DNA from: Sphaerisporangium sp040649355
GTDB taxonomy: Bacteria > Actinomycetota > Actinomycetes > Streptosporangiales > Streptosporangiaceae
DNA length: 64,000 nucleotides
Assembly (NCBI RefSeq): GCF_043197795.1
Contig: NZ_JBICTU010000032.1
Location: 18,229-82,228, forward strand
Direction of reading: 5' to 3'
The translations under genes were made by a program, and so were the position numbers. The notes under the pieces were generated by a model that was not told the origin of the DNA, did not search any database, and saw nothing but the letters and a program-made list of their open reading frames with translations. Below are positions 1 to 8,033 of this stretch, piece after piece (the stretch's first letter is position 1; every line of letters begins with the position of its first letter).

Positions 1-2
1 TG

Positions 3-758
3 GCGCTGGCCCCCGACGCGGTCGCCACCGGGGTGGCGCTGCTGCTGGCCGATCCCGGCCTCGGGGCGGCCTGCGGCATCGAGGACCCCGAGCCGCTGAT
101 CCGGTCCACCCGGGTCGAGGACTACCGCTCGCTCCAGCACCACTACTGGTCGATCGGCTCGGAGGGCGAGGTGTCCTTCCTGTGGTCGGCGATGTTCGCC
201 ATCCGGGCCGAGGTGTTCGCCGAGACCGGGCCGTTCAACCCGCTGCTGAAGCACACCGAGGAGGTCGACTACGGCCACCGGCTCAGCCGGCGTCACACCG
301 TGCTCATCACCTCGGCCATCCACGGCCGCATGGGCCACGACCGCGAGCTCCCGGCCCTGCTGCGCAAGCTCTTCCACCGGGGCCGCTCCCGCGTTCCCCT
401 GTACGCGAGCAGGCGCGGGTTCGCGCGGGGGTACGAGACGGCCTCACGGGCCTGGGCCTCGGTGGCGGCGCTGCTGGCCGTCGTCACCCTGCCGCTGCCC
501 CTGGTGCTCGGCCCCGTGGCGGCGGCCGTGCCCGCGCTGCTGGTGGCCGCCTCGCTGGCGTGCGACGCGGGGATGTACAGGTTCGTGTTCTCCAGGCGGT
601 GTCCGGTGTTCGGCCTGTTCTTCGTCGGCGTGCACTTCCTGGTGAACCTCGTCATCATCGGCGGCGTGGCGGCCGGCGCCCTGCAGTGGCTGGCGTCGGG
701 CAGGTTCCGCAGGCTGTACGAAACGCCGGCGCCGGCCGCCCTCGGGACCCGGGGCTGA
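3..758 (+). CDS. Family 2 glycosyltransferase, C-terminal part (5' end outside window)
   Basis: The frame is open from base 3, so the true start lies upstream of the window. The visible 251 residues hold the C-terminal half of a GT-A fold transferase: FLWSAMFAIRAEVF (acceptor-side loop) and TEEVDYGHRL, which resembles the acidic ED motif of family 2 enzymes. Two or three hydrophobic helices follow (roughly nucleotides 460-560 and 600-690), so the protein probably acts at the inner face of the membrane. The acceptor and donor sugar cannot be told. The stop lies 5 bases before the GTG of the next gene, suggesting co-transcription. Confidence 0.7.
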   Translation, partial: ALAPDAVATGVALLLADPGLGAACGIEDPEPLIRSTRVEDYRSLQHHYWSIGSEGEVSFLWSAMFAIRAEVFAETGPFNPLLKHTEEVDYGHRLSRRHTVLITSAIHGRMGHDRELPALLRKLFHRGRSRVPLYASRRGFARGYETASRAWASVAALLAVVTLPLPLVLGPVAAAVPALLVAASLACDAGMYRFVFSRRCPVFGLFFVGVHFLVNLVIIGGVAAGALQWLASGRFRRLYETPAPAALGTRG

Positions 759-763
759 GCACG

Positions 764-1864
764 GTGGAGCCCGGCGTGGAAGGCGCCCCCCGGTGGCGGA
801 CGCGGCTGGTCGCCGGGCTCACGGTGGCGTGGCTGCTGTTCGTCGTGCTGCAGCGCCTGCTGTCCGGCCGGTTCTGGCTGTGGCTGCTGCCCGATCTGGC
901 GCCCCCGCTGGTCTATGTCGCCGGTCCGCTCCTGCTACTGGCCCTGGCGCCGCTGGCGGGCCGGTCCCGGCGGTGGTGCTCCGCTCTGGCCGCCGTCTCC
1001 CTCGCCGTCGGCGCCGGCCAGAGCGGGCTCGCCCTCGGCGCGCTGCGGGGCTCGGGCGAGCCCGCCGCCCCGGCGGGAGCGGTGCGCGTGATGTCGTGGA
1101 ACACCGAGTACTGGGACCAGGACGACCGGCCGGAGCGCTTCTACGGTTTCCTGAAGGCCCAGCGGGCCGACGTCTACCTTCTCCAGGAGTATTTGCACTG
1201 GACTGATGACACTCCCCAGGAGGTCGACGATCTGGCCCGGCTACGGCGGGAGTTTCCCGGTTACCAGATCGCGGCCGTAGGCGAACTGGTAACGCTGTCG
1301 CGCTTTCCCATCGTGGCGGCCCCGCCCGTGGGACCCGCCAGGACGCTCGGGCCCCGGCCGACGTGGGACTCGGCGTTCCAGCAGGCCAAAGTGCTACGCA
1401 CCGACCTGCGGGTCGGCACGTCCGTGATCTCGTTCTACAACGTGCACATTCCCACGCAGTACATGCTGGACGAGAATCCCCTGACATCGAGGTTCTACTC
1501 GGAGTTGCGCGGCAGGAACGCCGCTCGCAAGGCGCAGTTCCACGGTCTCGCGGCCGACGTGGACGCCAACGGGAACGCGATCGTGGTGTCCGGCGATTTC
1601 AACACCACGGGCGCCATGGGAGATCTCCGGTGGCTGTCCGGCCGGCTTTCCGGCACCGATGACGCCCGCCATCTCTACCCGGCCTCGTGGCCCGCCTCCG
1701 GCCCCGCGCTGTGGCGGCTCGACTGGACCTTCACCTCCTCGGCGCGGGTCCACGGCTACCGCCTCCTCGACCCCCAGGGCCTCTCCGACCACCGCGCGCA
1801 GGCGATGCTGCTCTCCGTCGCCGGCGACGATGCTCGCAAGAACCGAATGGCATCGAGCAACTAA
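764..1864 (+). CDS. Membrane-anchored endonuclease/exonuclease/phosphatase-family protein
   Basis: The GTG at 764 follows the glycosyltransferase stop closely; the open frame extends far upstream but that part overlaps the transferase and has no protein character. The N-terminal ~100 residues contain about three membrane helices (WLLFVVLQRLL, PPLVYVAGPLLLLALAPLA, ALAAVSLAVGAG). The rest is an EEP fold: SWNTEYW (metal-site Asn), LLQEY (catalytic Glu), SGDFNTT (Asp/Asn) and a final SDHRA (catalytic Asp-His). Family members hydrolyse phosphodiesters in nucleic acids, inositol phosphates or sphingomyelin; the substrate here is unknown. The catalytic domain probably faces outward. It may work with the upstream transferase on a cell-envelope glycan or lipid, which is inference from spacing only. 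Confidence 0.75.
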   Translation: MEPGVEGAPRWRTRLVAGLTVAWLLFVVLQRLLSGRFWLWLLPDLAPPLVYVAGPLLLLALAPLAGRSRRWCSALAAVSLAVGAGQSGLALGALRGSGEPAAPAGAVRVMSWNTEYWDQDDRPERFYGFLKAQRADVYLLQEYLHWTDDTPQEVDDLARLRREFPGYQIAAVGELVTLSRFPIVAAPPVGPARTLGPRPTWDSAFQQAKVLRTDLRVGTSVISFYNVHIPTQYMLDENPLTSRFYSELRGRNAARKAQFHGLAADVDANGNAIVVSGDFNTTGAMGDLRWLSGRLSGTDDARHLYPASWPASGPALWRLDWTFTSSARVHGYRLLDPQGLSDHRAQAMLLSVAGDDARKNRMASSN

Positions 1865-2106
1865 CGACGCTCATAACGAGCCGACGAACCTGTGATGTCG
1901 CAGGCGAGGGCGCGTGCGGTCCCACACCTCGGGTGTCTCATCCAACCATTCCGGGCCGACACTATCGGACATAGCACAATATATCCGTCATATACCCATG
2001 AAACGTCTCCTCATGGTGGACAAAGCGGGGGACTTGACACCCAGCACATCCGATGTAACCATCGCAAAAAATTGCAGCGCTATGAAAATAGATTCGAGTA
2101 ACTCGA
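1865..2106. other. Intergenic region upstream of the IclR gene, AT-richer than surroundings
   Basis: About 240 bases without a credible gene. A consensus -35 hexamer TTGACA lies at 2034-2039 but no good -10 is at the right distance. A second candidate -10, TATGAA, is at 2081-2086 and would start transcription within about 15 bases of the IclR start codon. The 3' end holds the palindrome described separately. Confidence 0.5.
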
Positions 2107-2108
2107 AT
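2092..2108. promoter_or_regulatory. Inverted repeat overlapping the iclR-type start codon (likely operator)
   Basis: ATTCGAGT at 2092-2099 and ACTCGAAT at 2101-2108 are perfect 8-base arms around a single central A. The right arm contains the first two bases of the ATG at 2107. IclR regulators bind imperfect palindromes of this size and often repress their own gene, so this is the best autoregulatory operator candidate; bound protein would cover both the transcription start and ribosome entry. Confidence 0.6.
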
Positions 2109-2949
2109 GCAAAGTGGCCGGAAGTCGTCCAGTGTCGACAAGGCGTTTGAACTCATCCAGGCCGTGTCCGAAACGGGCAGAGCCGGCATCACGCTGGGCG
2201 AGCTCGCTCGCCACGCGGGCGTCGCCGTCAGCACCGCGCACCGGTACGTCACCTCGCTGCTCGAACTCGGCGTGCTCGACCGGGACGCGGCGGGCTCGTA
2301 CCACCTCGGCGTCACCCTGGTGACGCTCGCCGGGCAGTACCTGGAGGAGGACGGCCTGCGTGCGGCGGCGCGCCCGTACCTGGTCGCGCTGGTCGAGCTC
2401 AGTGGCGAGACGGTCCACCTCGGCATCCTCGCGGGGAACCGGATCGTGTACATCGACAAGGTCGAGAGCGCCAAGTCGGTGCGTCTCGTCTCGCGCATCG
2501 GCAGCCGTGTCCCCCTGCACTGCACGGCGATGGGCAAGGCCGTGCTCGCGCCGCTGGACGAGCGGCGCCGCGCGGAGATCGTCGCAGGACGCCTCGACCG
2601 CCGCACGCCGCGCACCCTCACCGGCGCCGCGCTGCTGGCCGAGCTCGACGTCGTACGTGAGCGGGGGTTCGCGATCGACGACGAGGAGAACGAGGAGGGG
2701 GTCCGCTGCGTCGGGCTGCCCATCATGAACGCCTCCGGCCAGCCGGTGGCGGCGTTCAGCGTCTCGGCGCCGGCCAACCGCTTCAGCGTCGAGGACTGCC
2801 ATCGCCTGGCGCCGGCCGCGCTCGCGATGGCGGCCGAGATCAGCCGCAGGATCGGCTACGTGGCGAACCGGAACGGGGCCTCCCCCGCCCTCAGGCATCA
2901 GGCGCCAGAGGCAGGTCCGGCATCGTTCGCCGAGGCCAGGGACCCCTGA
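2107..2949 (+). CDS. IclR-family transcriptional regulator
   Basis: A 280-residue protein with the usual IclR layout: N-terminal winged helix (about residues 10-75; GELARHAGVAVSTAHRYVTSLLELGVL is the helix-turn-helix) and a C-terminal effector domain (about 85-255; VHLGILAGNRIVYIDKVES, PLHCTAMGKAVLA, GFAIDDEENEEGVRCVGLPI). The ATG at 2107 is the only start that keeps the whole HTH; it has no clear Shine-Dalgarno, so the transcript may have a very short leader. The gene precedes, on the same strand, an aldehyde dehydrogenase and a sugar ABC importer, so it probably controls them in response to the sugar or a breakdown product. About 30 C-terminal residues extend beyond the family core. Confidence 0.9.
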   Translation: MQSGRKSSSVDKAFELIQAVSETGRAGITLGELARHAGVAVSTAHRYVTSLLELGVLDRDAAGSYHLGVTLVTLAGQYLEEDGLRAAARPYLVALVELSGETVHLGILAGNRIVYIDKVESAKSVRLVSRIGSRVPLHCTAMGKAVLAPLDERRRAEIVAGRLDRRTPRTLTGAALLAELDVVRERGFAIDDEENEEGVRCVGLPIMNASGQPVAAFSVSAPANRFSVEDCHRLAPAALAMAAEISRRIGYVANRNGASPALRHQAPEAGPASFAEARDP

Positions 2950-3020
2950 CCGCCCCGGTCCCGAAGCGGGCACCGAGCAGCACCCGACCGAGAAGCCGAT
3001 CCACCCGAGGAGTGAAACGG

Positions 3021-4436
3021 ATGTCCTCCGCCATATCGCCAGACGGTCACGTCATCGTCGTCCGCAATCCCGGCACGGGCGAGCCCCTCGGGGAGGTGGA
3101 GGCCATGGACGCGGAGCGCGTGGCATCGGTGGCCGACGCCGCGCTAGAGGGCCAGCGCGCCATGGCCGCCATGCCCGCCCACCAGCGGGCCGACCTGCTC
3201 CGCGAGGTGGCCCGCCTGATGGAGGACGAGGCCGAGAGCCTGGCCGTGCTGCTCGCCGGGGAGAACGGCAAGCCCCTGCCCCAGACCCGCGGCGAGGTCG
3301 AGGCCGCGATCCGGATCTTCCGGGGCTACGCCGGGGAGGCCACGAGGCTCTTCGGCCGGCAGATCCCGCTGGACGCCGTGCCTGGCCTGGAGCGCCACCT
3401 CGCCGTCACGATGCGCGAGCCGCTCGGCGTCGTCGCGGCGCTCGTCCCGTTCAACTACCCGGTCGAGCTGTACGCCCACAAGGCCGCCGCCGCGCTGGCG
3501 GCGGGCAACGCCGTCGTCGTGCAGCCGCCGTCGCGCTGCCCGCTCGCCCTGCTGCGGGTCGCCGGACTCGTCGAGCTCGCGGGCGCGCCCCGCCACGCGC
3601 ACCAGATCGTCACCGGCGGCGTGGAGGTCTCCCGGGCGCTGGCCGAGTCACCGGGAATCGCCGCGGTCAGCCTCACCGGGAGCACGGCGGCCGGCCGCGA
3701 GATCGCGCGCCTCGGGTCGGCGACGCTGAAGAAGGTGTTCCTGGAGCTCGGCGGGAACGACGCGCTGATCGTGTGCGACGACGCCGACGTGGAGGCCGCC
3801 GCCCAGGCCGTGGTGCTCGGGCGCCTGGCGCGCGGCAACGGGCAGATCTGCTGCGCGGTCAAGCGGGTGTACGTGCAGGACGGGATCCACGACGCCTTCG
3901 TGGAGTCGCTGCTCGGCCAGACCGCGAAGCTGACCGTGGGCGATCAGCTGCTGGAGTCGACCGACGTCGGCCCGCTGATCGCCGAGGAGGCCGCGGAGCG
4001 CGTCGAGGCGGCCGTCGGAAGGCTCGTGCGGGACGGCGCCCGGCTGGTCGCGGGGGGCGGCAGGCGCGCGGCGTTCGTCGACCCGGCCGTGCTCGTGGAC
4101 GTCCCGGTGAGCAGCGATGCCTTCGCCGAGGAGATCTTCGGCCCGGTGGCGCCGGTGGCCCGCTTCACCGACCCGCTGGACGCCGTGCGGATGGCCAACG
4201 AGTCCCCGTACGGCCTGCACGCCGCGGTCTTCACGCGGGACGTGTCGCGGGCGTTCACCCTCGCACGGCTGCTGGACGTCGGCGGAGTGGTGATCAACGG
4301 CTCCACCGCCCTGCGCGCCGAGAACCTCCCCTTCGGCGGCACCAAGGACACCGGGGGCTACCGCGAGGGCCTGCACGAGACCGTCCTGGACTTCACCCGG
4401 CAGAAGACGATGGTGCTGATGGGGGCCTTCGGATGA
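3021..4436 (+). CDS. NAD(P)-dependent aldehyde dehydrogenase
   Basis: 471 residues starting at ATG 3021, chosen because GAGGAG at 3007-3012 is 8 bases upstream; an in-frame GTG at 3012 lies inside that ribosome site. Family signatures are clear: PFNYPVELYAHKAAAALAAGNAVV (cofactor binding), SLTGSTAAGREI, catalytic base Glu242 in LELGGND, catalytic Cys277 in GQICC, and EEIFGPVAPVARF near the C-terminus. The enzyme oxidises an aldehyde to its acid. It resembles the succinate-semialdehyde/benzaldehyde branch, but substrate cannot be fixed. It overlaps the following ATPase by ATGA (4433-4436), so it belongs to the same operon as the sugar importer and may oxidise a sugar-derived aldehyde. Confidence 0.88.
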   Translation: MSSAISPDGHVIVVRNPGTGEPLGEVEAMDAERVASVADAALEGQRAMAAMPAHQRADLLREVARLMEDEAESLAVLLAGENGKPLPQTRGEVEAAIRIFRGYAGEATRLFGRQIPLDAVPGLERHLAVTMREPLGVVAALVPFNYPVELYAHKAAAALAAGNAVVVQPPSRCPLALLRVAGLVELAGAPRHAHQIVTGGVEVSRALAESPGIAAVSLTGSTAAGREIARLGSATLKKVFLELGGNDALIVCDDADVEAAAQAVVLGRLARGNGQICCAVKRVYVQDGIHDAFVESLLGQTAKLTVGDQLLESTDVGPLIAEEAAERVEAAVGRLVRDGARLVAGGGRRAAFVDPAVLVDVPVSSDAFAEEIFGPVAPVARFTDPLDAVRMANESPYGLHAAVFTRDVSRAFTLARLLDVGGVVINGSTALRAENLPFGGTKDTGGYREGLHETVLDFTRQKTMVLMGAFG

Positions 4437-5923
4437 TCCTGGAACTCCGGGGCGTGCGCAAGGACTACGGCGGCGTGCGGGTGCTCCACGGGGTGGACCT
4501 CGCCGGCCGGCGCGGCGAGGTGCTCGCCGTGGTGGGCGCGAACGGGGCCGGCAAGTCCACGCTGATAAGGATCCTCGCCGGAGCGCAGCCCATGAGCCAG
4601 GGCGAGATGTGGATGGACGGCGAGCGCTTCGAGCTGCGCTCGCCGCACGACGCCCACGCGCGGGGCATCCGCACGGTCTACCAGGAGCTGACGCTGGTGC
4701 CCCAGCTGTCGGTCACCGAGAACCTGCTGATGGGGAACTTCCCGCGCCGCCGCTCCGGGCTCATCGACTGGCCCGCCGCGCACGCGCGGGCACAGGAGCT
4801 GCTGGACGGCATCGGTTTCGGCGCGATCGACCCGCGTACGGCCGCGGGGCGCCTGTCGGTGGCCCGGCAGCAGATGGTCGAGATCGCCAAGGCCCTGGTG
4901 GACGAGCCGCGCGTGCTGGTGCTGGACGAGCCGTCCGCGGTGCTGGCCGGCACCGACCTCGCGGCGCTGTTCGCGCTGATCCGCCGGCTGCGGGAGCGCG
5001 GCGTGCTCATCGTCTACGTGTCCCACCGGCTCGCCGAGGTGCTGGAGCTGGCCACCTCGATCGTGGTGATCAAGGACGGCCTGGTGATCGGCACCACCGA
5101 ACCCGGGCGCACCAGCGAGGGCGAGCTGATCGGCATGATGGCCGGCCGCCGCCTGGAGCAGATCTACCCCGACCGGCGGGCGGAGCGTGGCGAGGCGGCG
5201 CTCACCGTGTCGCGGCTCGGCCGGGCAGGGGAGTTCGAGGACATCTCGTTCACGCTGCACACCGGGGAGATCGTTGGGCTTTTCGGCCTGGTGGGCTCGG
5301 GCCGCAGCGAGCTGGCCCGGTGCCTGTTCGGCGCCGGGCGCGCGACCTCGGGCCAGGTGCGCGCCGCGGACGGCTCCGGCGACTTCCGCACGCCTGGCGA
5401 GGCCATCGCGGCCGGGCTGGCGCTGGTCACCGAGGACCGCAAGGGCAGTGGCCTGGTGCTCGGCATGAGCGTCTCAGACAACATCATGCTCACGACGCTG
5501 CGGGCCACCACGCGCGGCCCGCTGATCGACGTGGCGCTGCGGCGGCGGAAGGTCACGGAGATGATCGATCGGCTGGACATCCAGCCGCCGAGGTGCGCCT
5601 CCATGCCCGCCGTGAACCTCAGCGGCGGCAACCAGCAGAAGGCCGTCCTGGCCAAGTGGCTGCTGGCCGGGCCCCGCGTGCTGATCCTGGACGAGCCGAC
5701 CCGCGGCGTGGACATGGCCACCCGGGTCGAGATCTACCGCATGATCGACGGCCTCGCCCGCGAGGGCCTCAGCGTCCTGCTCATCTCCTCCGACCTCACC
5801 GAGGTCCTGGGCGCCACCGACCGGGTCCTCGTGATGAACCAGGGCCGCATCAGCGGCGAGGCCCGTTCGGACACGGCCACCGAGGACGAGGTCCTCACCT
5901 ACGCGATCGGAAGGGCGGCATGA
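4433..5923 (+). CDS. Ribose-type sugar ABC transporter, double ATP-binding protein
   Basis: 496 residues with two fused nucleotide-binding domains, the RbsA/XylG/MglA layout. Domain 1 (about 1-235) has Walker A GANGAGKST, Q-loop VYQELTLVPQLS, signature-like LSVARQQMVEIA and Walker B VLVLDEPSAVL. Domain 2 (about 250-490) has a degenerate Walker A, GLVGSGRSEL, as is normal in this family, then NLSGGNQQKAVLAKWL and VLILDEPTRGVD. It powers import of a monosaccharide through the permease encoded next (ATGA overlap at 5920). The sugar cannot be named from the ATPase. Confidence 0.93.
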   Translation: MILELRGVRKDYGGVRVLHGVDLAGRRGEVLAVVGANGAGKSTLIRILAGAQPMSQGEMWMDGERFELRSPHDAHARGIRTVYQELTLVPQLSVTENLLMGNFPRRRSGLIDWPAAHARAQELLDGIGFGAIDPRTAAGRLSVARQQMVEIAKALVDEPRVLVLDEPSAVLAGTDLAALFALIRRLRERGVLIVYVSHRLAEVLELATSIVVIKDGLVIGTTEPGRTSEGELIGMMAGRRLEQIYPDRRAERGEAALTVSRLGRAGEFEDISFTLHTGEIVGLFGLVGSGRSELARCLFGAGRATSGQVRAADGSGDFRTPGEAIAAGLALVTEDRKGSGLVLGMSVSDNIMLTTLRATTRGPLIDVALRRRKVTEMIDRLDIQPPRCASMPAVNLSGGNQQKAVLAKWLLAGPRVLILDEPTRGVDMATRVEIYRMIDGLAREGLSVLLISSDLTEVLGATDRVLVMNQGRISGEARSDTATEDEVLTYAIGRAA

Positions 5924-6909
5924 CCGACCAGCTCGCCGGGCACGCCCCCGCCACCACCGGCAGGAGGCCGCCCCGGCTCGTCGTGGGCGGCCGTGACGTC
6001 ACCGTGCAGGCCGCCTTCGTCGCGCTCATCGTGCTGATGGCCGGGACGGCGGCGCTCACCTCCGACACGTTCCTGACCCCGGCCAACCTCACCAACCTGC
6101 TCAAGCAGATGGTCACCACGGGCCTGCTCGCGTTCGGCATGCTCGTGGTCATCCTCACCGGCGGCATCGACCTGTCGGTGGGGTCGGTGGTGGCCTTCTC
6201 CGGCATCGTCACCGCGGGGCTGGTCTCCGGGCTCCCCATCCCGCTCGCCATGGCCGTGGGCGTGGCCTCCGGCGTGGGCTTCGGGCTGGTCAACGGCACG
6301 CTGGTCGCGCGCTTCGGGCTCGCGCCTTTCGTGGTGACGCTGGCCGCGCTGACGACCATACGGGGCCTGGCGTTCGTGTACTCCGAGGTGCCGATCGCCC
6401 CGGACGACCCGGCGTTCTTCACGCTCGGCTCGGCCATGGCCGGCCCGATCCCGCTGAGCACGCTGATCATGCTCGTGGTCTTCCTGGCCGGCGGGGTCTT
6501 CCTGACGCGCACCCCGGCGGGCCGTTCGATCGTCGCCATCGGCGGCAACGCGGAGACCGTGCGGCTCGCCGGCATCAACGTGCGCCGCCACGTGATCCTC
6601 GCCTACACCATCAGCGGCGCCTGCGCCGGCCTGGCGGGCGTCATCCTGAGCAGCCGGGTCGGCATCGCCCAGCCGAGCGTGGGCGTGGCGTTCGAGCTCG
6701 ACGCGATCGCCGCGTGCGTGATCGGCGGCGCGAGCCTGGCGGGCGGGCGCGGGTCCACGCGGGCCACCTTCGGCGGGGTGCTGGTGCTCGTCCTGATCAA
6801 CAACCTGCTCAACCTCTACGGCGTGCAGAGCTTCTGGCAGCAGGTGCTCAAAGGATTGATCATCATCGCCGTGATCCTCGTCCAGCGCACCAATCGGGTG
6901 CGTTCCTGA
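5920..6909 (+). CDS. Ribose-type sugar ABC transporter, permease
   Basis: 329 residues, RbsC/BPD_transp_2 family, with about nine hydrophobic helices. Family motifs are TGGIDLSVGSVVAFSG near residue 75 and AIGGNAETVRLAGINV (the loop that couples to the ATPase) near residue 205, followed by GGASLAGGRGS. It forms the membrane channel, probably as a homodimer. Start codon overlaps the ATPase stop (ATGA), indicating tight co-translation. Confidence 0.93.
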   Translation: MTDQLAGHAPATTGRRPPRLVVGGRDVTVQAAFVALIVLMAGTAALTSDTFLTPANLTNLLKQMVTTGLLAFGMLVVILTGGIDLSVGSVVAFSGIVTAGLVSGLPIPLAMAVGVASGVGFGLVNGTLVARFGLAPFVVTLAALTTIRGLAFVYSEVPIAPDDPAFFTLGSAMAGPIPLSTLIMLVVFLAGGVFLTRTPAGRSIVAIGGNAETVRLAGINVRRHVILAYTISGACAGLAGVILSSRVGIAQPSVGVAFELDAIAACVIGGASLAGGRGSTRATFGGVLVLVLINNLLNLYGVQSFWQQVLKGLIIIAVILVQRTNRVRS

Positions 6910-6935
6910 CACCTCACACCATCGGAGGTTCCCGC

Positions 6936-7913
6936 ATGTACATGAAGAGGCTGTGCGGCGTGCTGGTCACCGGCGTCCTCGCCGCCGGCCTGGCCGCCTG
7001 CTCGTCCGAGCCGGGCAAGCCAGGCGCGGCCACCGGCGACGGGCGGTACACGATCGGCGTCGCCAACTTCCTGCTGAGCGGCCCCTACTTCAGCGGCATG
7101 GACAAGGCGATCGCCGCCCAGGCCAAGAAGAAGGGCAACGTCGAGGTCATCAGCACCGACGCCAACGGCGACGCGGCCAAGCTCGCGTCCAACGTGGAGG
7201 ACCTGCTGAGCAAGAACGTCGACGCCGTCATCATCTCCGGCGGCCCGCTGGAGTCCGCGCCGGCGGCGCTGAACGCCATCAAGGCGGCCGGCAAGCCGGT
7301 GGTCCTGGTGGACCGCAAGTTCCAGACCGGCGAGTACACGAGCTGGATCGGCCCCGACAACGAGGCGATCGGCAGGCAGGACGGCGAGTTCATCGCCGGG
7401 AAGCTCCCCGGCGGAGGCAAGGTCGCCATCATCAAGGGCGGGCCCGCCGACAACAGCATCGGCCTCGCCCGTACCAACGGGGTCAAGTCGGTCCTGCGGG
7501 GCAAGCCGTCGATCACCCTCGTCGAGGCCCCCGACTTCGGCAACTGGGGATCGGACGGCGGGCTGTCGGTGATGGAGAGCCTGCTGGCCACCAACGCCGA
7601 CGTCGACGCGGTGTTCTGCGAGAACGACGCGATGTGCCTCGGCGCCCAGCGCGCCATCGCCGACGCCGGGAAGTCCAAGCAGGTCATCATCGCCGGCGTC
7701 GACGGGCAGGCCGAGGCGCTCAAGGCGATCCTGGACGGCACCAACTACGCCGTCACGGGCCTCAACGACGCCGACATCATCGGCGGAAAGGGCCTGGACC
7801 GGGCGGTGGAGATCCTGAGCGGCGCCACCGTGGAGAAGGACACGGTGGTCCCCTCCCCCATGGTCACCAAGGAGAACGCGGCACAGTACTACGACCCCAA
7901 CGGCGCCTTCTGA
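6936..7913 (+). CDS. Sugar ABC transporter, substrate-binding lipoprotein
   Basis: 325 residues, periplasmic-binding-protein-like domain of the RbsB type. The signal peptide ends in the lipobox LAAC (Cys near residue 21), so the mature protein is anchored to the outer face of the membrane. GGAGG at 6924-6928 sits 7 bases before the ATG. Hinge and ligand segments include YTIGVANFLLSGPYFSGM, DAVIISGGPLES, KPVVLVDRKF, and GLNDAD near the end. The presence of ATPase, permease and binding protein in one operon makes a complete importer. The ligand is unknown; the neighbouring secreted carbohydrate-binding protein suggests a sugar released from a polymer. Confidence 0.92.
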   Translation: MYMKRLCGVLVTGVLAAGLAACSSEPGKPGAATGDGRYTIGVANFLLSGPYFSGMDKAIAAQAKKKGNVEVISTDANGDAAKLASNVEDLLSKNVDAVIISGGPLESAPAALNAIKAAGKPVVLVDRKFQTGEYTSWIGPDNEAIGRQDGEFIAGKLPGGGKVAIIKGGPADNSIGLARTNGVKSVLRGKPSITLVEAPDFGNWGSDGGLSVMESLLATNADVDAVFCENDAMCLGAQRAIADAGKSKQVIIAGVDGQAEALKAILDGTNYAVTGLNDADIIGGKGLDRAVEILSGATVEKDTVVPSPMVTKENAAQYYDPNGAF

Positions 7914-7940
7914 GGGAGGTTTTCGAACTCCACGCCCCCG

Positions 7941-7971
7941 GTCGGGTGGCGGGCGGCGACGCCACCACGAC
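7941..7971 (+). terminator. Hairpin after the binding-protein gene
   Basis: GTCG-GGTGGCG (7941-7951) can pair with CGCCACC-a-CGAC (7960-7971) around an 8-base loop, with one bulged A. There is no T-run, as is common in actinomycetes. It could terminate or attenuate transcription between the importer and the secreted protein gene at 8034. Confidence 0.4.
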
Positions 7972-8033
7972 CGCCCGCGCGGGACGCCACTCGCGTCACG
8001 CGCCTCACCCCCGTCTACCGAAGGACACCACTC

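Noticed and set aside
182..763. Long upstream extension of the EEP-family open frame
   Set aside because: It overlaps the glycosyltransferase in another frame and reads as low-complexity Arg/Ala/Gly sequence; the real start is taken as GTG 764.
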